Positions 6,701 to 9,224 of a stretch of 9,224 bases of DNA are shown in pieces. The translations under genes and the position numbers were made by a program. The stretch covers positions 1 to 9,224 of the forward strand of contig CAKVCF010000016.1 of the NCBI GenBank assembly GCA_934725795.1, read 5' to 3'. How positions within the stretch are numbered: the stretch's first letter is position 1; the number at the start of each line of letters is the position of its first letter. Under the pieces are notes generated by a model. It saw only the letters and a list, made by a program, of their open reading frames with translations. It did no database searches and was not told the origin of the DNA. The DNA comes from an uncultured Clostridia bacterium (GTDB taxonomy: Bacteria > Bacillota > Clostridia > Christensenellales > UBA1242).

Positions 6701-9224
6701 CAAAACAACACTTTGCGTCCAGTAAGTGAAGGCTTGATAACAATCGACCTTGCGCCTATTAACGGCAATTATGATTATTTGGAAATCAGCGATATAACAG
6801 GCACAGAAGAAATTGTGTTTGTGCAAACAAAAGGCATTCACAAAGAAAGAATTTTGACAAATGTTCAACCTTCAGCAGATGGCAAAGGCATAAGATTGCA
6901 ACACGTTGAGGGGCAAAACACAAGTTATATTGCCACAATGATTGATAGCAACTTTACAAATCGTAAACATTTGGTTGAAGTTCGCGCATATGCTTCAGGC
7001 ACAGTTATAAAATCAACAACACTTGAAATTGATGTTAAAATGTTGCCAGAAGCAAGCATCTATTTGGTTAATGGACAGGGCAGTGTTGTGCGCAATGAAA
7101 TTGGTGTTCAATATGTGGCTCAAAAGATGTCAATGCGCTTCAAAGTTGAAACAAAAAATAGTGATAACGTTGAACCAACAATTGAAGCAAAAATTGTTAC
7201 ATCAGCAGGTGAAAGCGTTGAAAATGGCGATTTAACTTCATCAATTATCAATCTTGGCAACGGATTCTATTCAGTTGATATTGGTGCGTTTGCAGGTAAC
7301 TATGTTCAAATTGACGCAACAACACAATTGACACTTAACAATGGTGATGTTGAAAAAACAACCACCACTGTGGCATATCAAATTGTTAATTTTGTTATCA
7401 ATAATGTTAGCGTTTCACACAGCACAACAAACCAAGTTAACGGTAATGCTGTAACAAAAATTTATGGTAACTTAGGGCAAAATGTTCCTGTTGAATTTTA
7501 CTTTAACAACAGCGACTTAACTTTTGTTGAAGATAAAGAAAGATATGACCAAACAACTTATAAAGGCAGCACAGATTTATCACCAAAAGCAATCAATACA
7601 TTAATTAAAGAAATTAATGGTGAAAATGCACTCAATTATCTTACATTTGACTTATCAAGACAATTAGAAGATATAAATAAATATACTCTCAGGCAAGAAA
7701 CAAGCGAAGTTGATGGCATAGAACGTATAACAAAACGTTCAATTTACTACACAAAAGATAGTGAAACTGAGCCAACACTTATTGCATCAATGTCATTAAC
7801 AAAACAAAATGTTAATGGTGTGGAAAAGAACTTTGTAAATATTTATCAAAGCACTGCTGCAAAGATTGATGTTGTGTTGACCCTCAACTTAGGGCTTGAA
7901 GAAAATAATTTCTATATAGTAACAGACAATGATTCATCATTGATTCTTAAACAATTAAAATTTGCTTATCAACTTGATTTTATTGAAGAAAGTTCATTCC
8001 TTGAACCACTTGCAGTTAGGTCTGCTGACGACTTTGTAAATATGTCGAGCAATGGCGATTACATTTTGGCGCAAGATATAACTTTGGAAGACTATTCACC
8101 ATTAGATGTTGACTTAAACAGCTTTGATGGTAATGGCCACACAATAACAATAAAAAGCTTTGCATTGTTTAACGAAACATCAATTTATGCTGGTTTGTTT
8201 AAACAAATTTATGCTGACATGATTGTTATGAATGTGAACATTCAATACAATCTAGGCAAGGAATCTACAAGCTATTATTATGATTTGTGCAATAACGCTG
8301 CAAATGTGGACTATGCAGAAGCAGCATTCGGCGGCGTTGCTGCAGTTAATGAAGGTATAATTTCAAACTGCAATGTTAGTGGCACAGTTATGGTTTCAGC
8401 TTCAAGTGTTGAAAACGCAATTGATAACGATTCAATCGACTTTAATATCGGTGGTGTTGTATATCAAAACGAAACATCAGGCAGAATAACAAACAGTTCA
8501 AGTTCGCTTGTTATGGTTGCAAAAGCAAATATTGCAGGCTTTGTTGTTGAAAACAGCGGCAAAATTGCTTCATCATATTTTGATGCAAACAATGGTAAAG
8601 GCAAAATTTATGCTTACAATAATAGTGTAACAGTGCCTTACTCAATTCAAGTTGCAGGTTTTGTTTTAAAAAATAATTCTTCAGCTGAAATTTCAATGTG
8701 TTATGTTGAATCTGGCACACATGAAAAGAATAATTCAACCATAGGCAACATTTCAGCAAAAGACTATTCTTCAGGTTTTATATTCACAAACTCTGGTTCA
8801 ATCTATGATTGTTATGCTGATATTGATTTGATTGGCGAATCCAGCCATAACCATATCACAGGCTTTGTGTATGAAAACTCTGGCAAGGTAAAAAATTGCT
8901 ATTCATATATCAACGAAGGTAGAAAAACTAACCTTTTAAGCATGTTTGCACGTGAAGGGACATCAGGCATTGAAACTTGTTATGAAATTAAACAAGATGT
9001 TTCAGGCTATAAAAACAATGTTTCAGGCTTAACAACAATCAGCGTTTTGGCACGAACAAACAAAGATAGTTATCCATCACTTATGTTTGGTGATAATGTA
9101 AGTTCAGTTTGGTGCAAAACACAATCAAATTTACCAAAACTTGTTGCGACACAAGAAAAGGTTGAATTTGTTGGTGAAGCCCTTTCAACTGAAGATAAAA
9201 ATAAACAATATCCAAGTTATTATC
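3077..9224 (+). CDS. Downstream in-frame continuation of the giant surface protein; start lost, 3' end off the window
   Basis: The same frame stays open for 2,049 codons to the window edge. In order it encodes the remaining Ig-like sequence (3077-3751), a GLUG-type beta-helix block (3752-5365), a BIG2-like domain (5366-5755), a long unrecognised beta-rich region (5756-8005) and a second GLUG-type block (8006-9124). It has no signal peptide of its own. The first in-frame ATG is at 3236, with a TTG at 3152 before it; neither has a Shine-Dalgarno, and both lie inside an Ig-like unit that starts before the TAA. Codon choice, A-rich sense strand and sequence style match the upstream half. A gene caller would probably report a separate partial gene starting at 3152 or 3236, but I read it as the severed C-terminal part of the 194 gene. 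Unless the TAA is read through or is an error, this part would be translated poorly or not at all and would lack an export signal. Confidence 0.82.
3752..5365 (+). repeat. GLUG-type beta-helix block 1
   Basis: The block opens with NPYPIFNAQDFCAIN...YYQLMNNIYL (virtual residues 1187-1221), the opening seen in GLUG and related beta-helix proteins (x-P-Y-x-I-x-x-A-x-D-L...Y-x-L-x-x-D-I-x-L). GLUG-like coils follow: FGSLVGENSGLI (4166), VGGLVGKNNGTIRTSF (4268), IGGVVGLNTGSLINVYADG (4427), VGGVIGKN (4520), VGGITG (4685), VGGIIG (4784) and VGGFIG (4922). A Trp-containing tail at 5300-5365, GW...INNGNSYLVLNERPIF, closes it and matches the usual end of such blocks. GLUG proteins are associated with adhesion and surface structures. 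The G-G-hydrophobic-hydrophobic-G core is clear, but later coils diverge. The ligand is unknown. Confidence 0.8.
5366..5755 (+). other. BIG2-like bacterial Ig domain
   Basis: This roughly 130-residue segment (virtual 1725-1854) has the hallmark second half of a BIG2 domain: VTSSNSSVVAVSNGNLIARSAG followed by TATIKF and a final strand ASIIVYVGE (5729-5755). The pattern S-S-N-x-x-V-x-x-V-x-x-G-x-L-x-A-x-x-x-G-x-A-x-I is diagnostic at sight. The N-terminal half carries a long insertion (about 5400-5580, including a Gln-rich LYQQQTQ) compared with the usual 80-residue domain. It links GLUG block 1 to the unrecognised central region and probably serves as a rigid spacer. Confidence 0.75.
5756..8005 (+). 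other. Unrecognised beta-rich central region of about 750 residues
   Basis: Virtual residues 1855-2604 show alternating hydrophobic and polar residues, many Asn, Thr and Val, few Cys and few Trp, consistent with more beta-sandwich domains. I cannot assign a family. Passages such as KHLVEVRAYASGTVIKSTTLEIDV (split here as about 6968-7040) look like a closing Ig strand, and G-N-Y-V-Q-I-D-A-T near 7295-7320 like a filamin- or invasin-type strand. No catalytic motif, coiled coil, transmembrane helix or cell-wall binding repeat was seen. The frame is open throughout and contains no separate gene; short reverse-strand open frames here are shadows. Confidence 0.55.
8006..9124 (+). repeat. GLUG-type beta-helix block 2 with a Cys/Tyr ladder
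   Basis: It opens with PLAVRSADDFVNMSSNGDYI, then LAQDITL, then FDGNGHTITI at 8123-8152, the classic opening of GLUG/haemagglutinin-like beta-helices. Six coils follow: FGGVAAVNEGIISNCNVSG (8327), IGGVVYQNETSGRITNSSS (8447), IAGFVVENSGKIASSYFD (8531), VAGFVLKNNSSAEISMCYV (8651), SSGFIFTNSGSIYDCYAD (8768) and ITGFVYENSGKVKNCYSY (8855). A further degenerate coil contains ETCYEI (8972-8989). The closing signature is VWCKTQSNLPKLV at 9107-9145. The coils use GF-V-x-x-NSG rather than the GG-V-x-G-N of block 1, so the two blocks diverged substantially or arose separately. Cys stands at the same coil position in five of the seven units. The encoded protein continues past the window edge. Confidence 0.8.

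Noticed and set aside
7023..7235. A 70-codon + strand open frame in a different phase
   Set aside because: It overlaps the long frame, which is continuously open there. Its Lys/Gln/Met/Cys-rich product is typical of an out-of-frame reading, and no ribosome binding site precedes it.
1205..8759. Many reverse-strand open frames of 60-114 codons, the longest at 6304-6648
   Set aside because: All lie antisense to the long + frame, have no Shine-Dalgarno, conserved motif or sensible domain content, and are the expected shadow of an AT-rich gene with strong codon bias.
3752..9124. Polysaccharide lyase or other enzyme on the beta-helix
   Set aside because: The GLUG-like coils explain the pattern and I see no cluster of acidic or basic catalytic residues typical of such enzymes.
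194..9224. Alternative genetic code (TAA as sense, or TGA as Trp)
   Set aside because: TAA appears once in about 3,010 codons, no TGA or TAG occurs in frame, and Trp is TGG, so reassignment is not supported. The stop is not TGA or TAG, so selenocysteine and pyrrolysine do not apply.

Overview
The window holds one very large, low-G+C gene on the + strand, plus its upstream region. Frame 2 is open from an ATG at 194 to the right edge, about 3,010 codons, and is interrupted by exactly one stop, a TAA at 3074-3076. I translated the stretch from 3077 to 9224 by hand and found no other stop. The frame is identical on both sides of the TAA and the domain pattern runs through it, so the two halves are best read as one gene with a nonsense codon, either real or a sequence error. 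The 3' end lies outside the window.

The organism is most likely a low-G+C Bacillota, perhaps an uncultured anaerobe. The evidence is the AT-rich sequence, a near-ideal TTGACA/TATAAT promoter, a G-rich Shine-Dalgarno, a lipoprotein signal, and Ig-like plus GLUG repeat architecture typical of Gram-positive surface proteins. Trp is TGG throughout and no TGA or TAG occurs in frame, so the code looks standard. The species cannot be named.

Layout: 1-193, an AT-rich upstream region (about 11% G+C by hand count) with promoter and RBS. 194-3076, the N-terminal 960 residues: lipoprotein signal peptide followed by tandem Ig-like domains. 3077-3751, the rest of the Ig-like array. 3752-5365, the first GLUG-type beta-helix block. 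5366-5755, a BIG2-like Ig domain. 5756-8005, about 750 residues of beta-rich sequence I do not recognise. 8006-9124, a second GLUG-type block with the same opening and closing signatures. 9125-9224, continuation past the window.

Taken together this looks like a giant lipid-anchored, rod-like surface protein, plausibly an adhesin or cell-envelope structural protein. That role is inferred from architecture only. I see no catalytic motif, RNA gene, mobile element, CRISPR array or second independent gene. The most interesting point is the lone in-frame TAA inside one Ig-like repeat.
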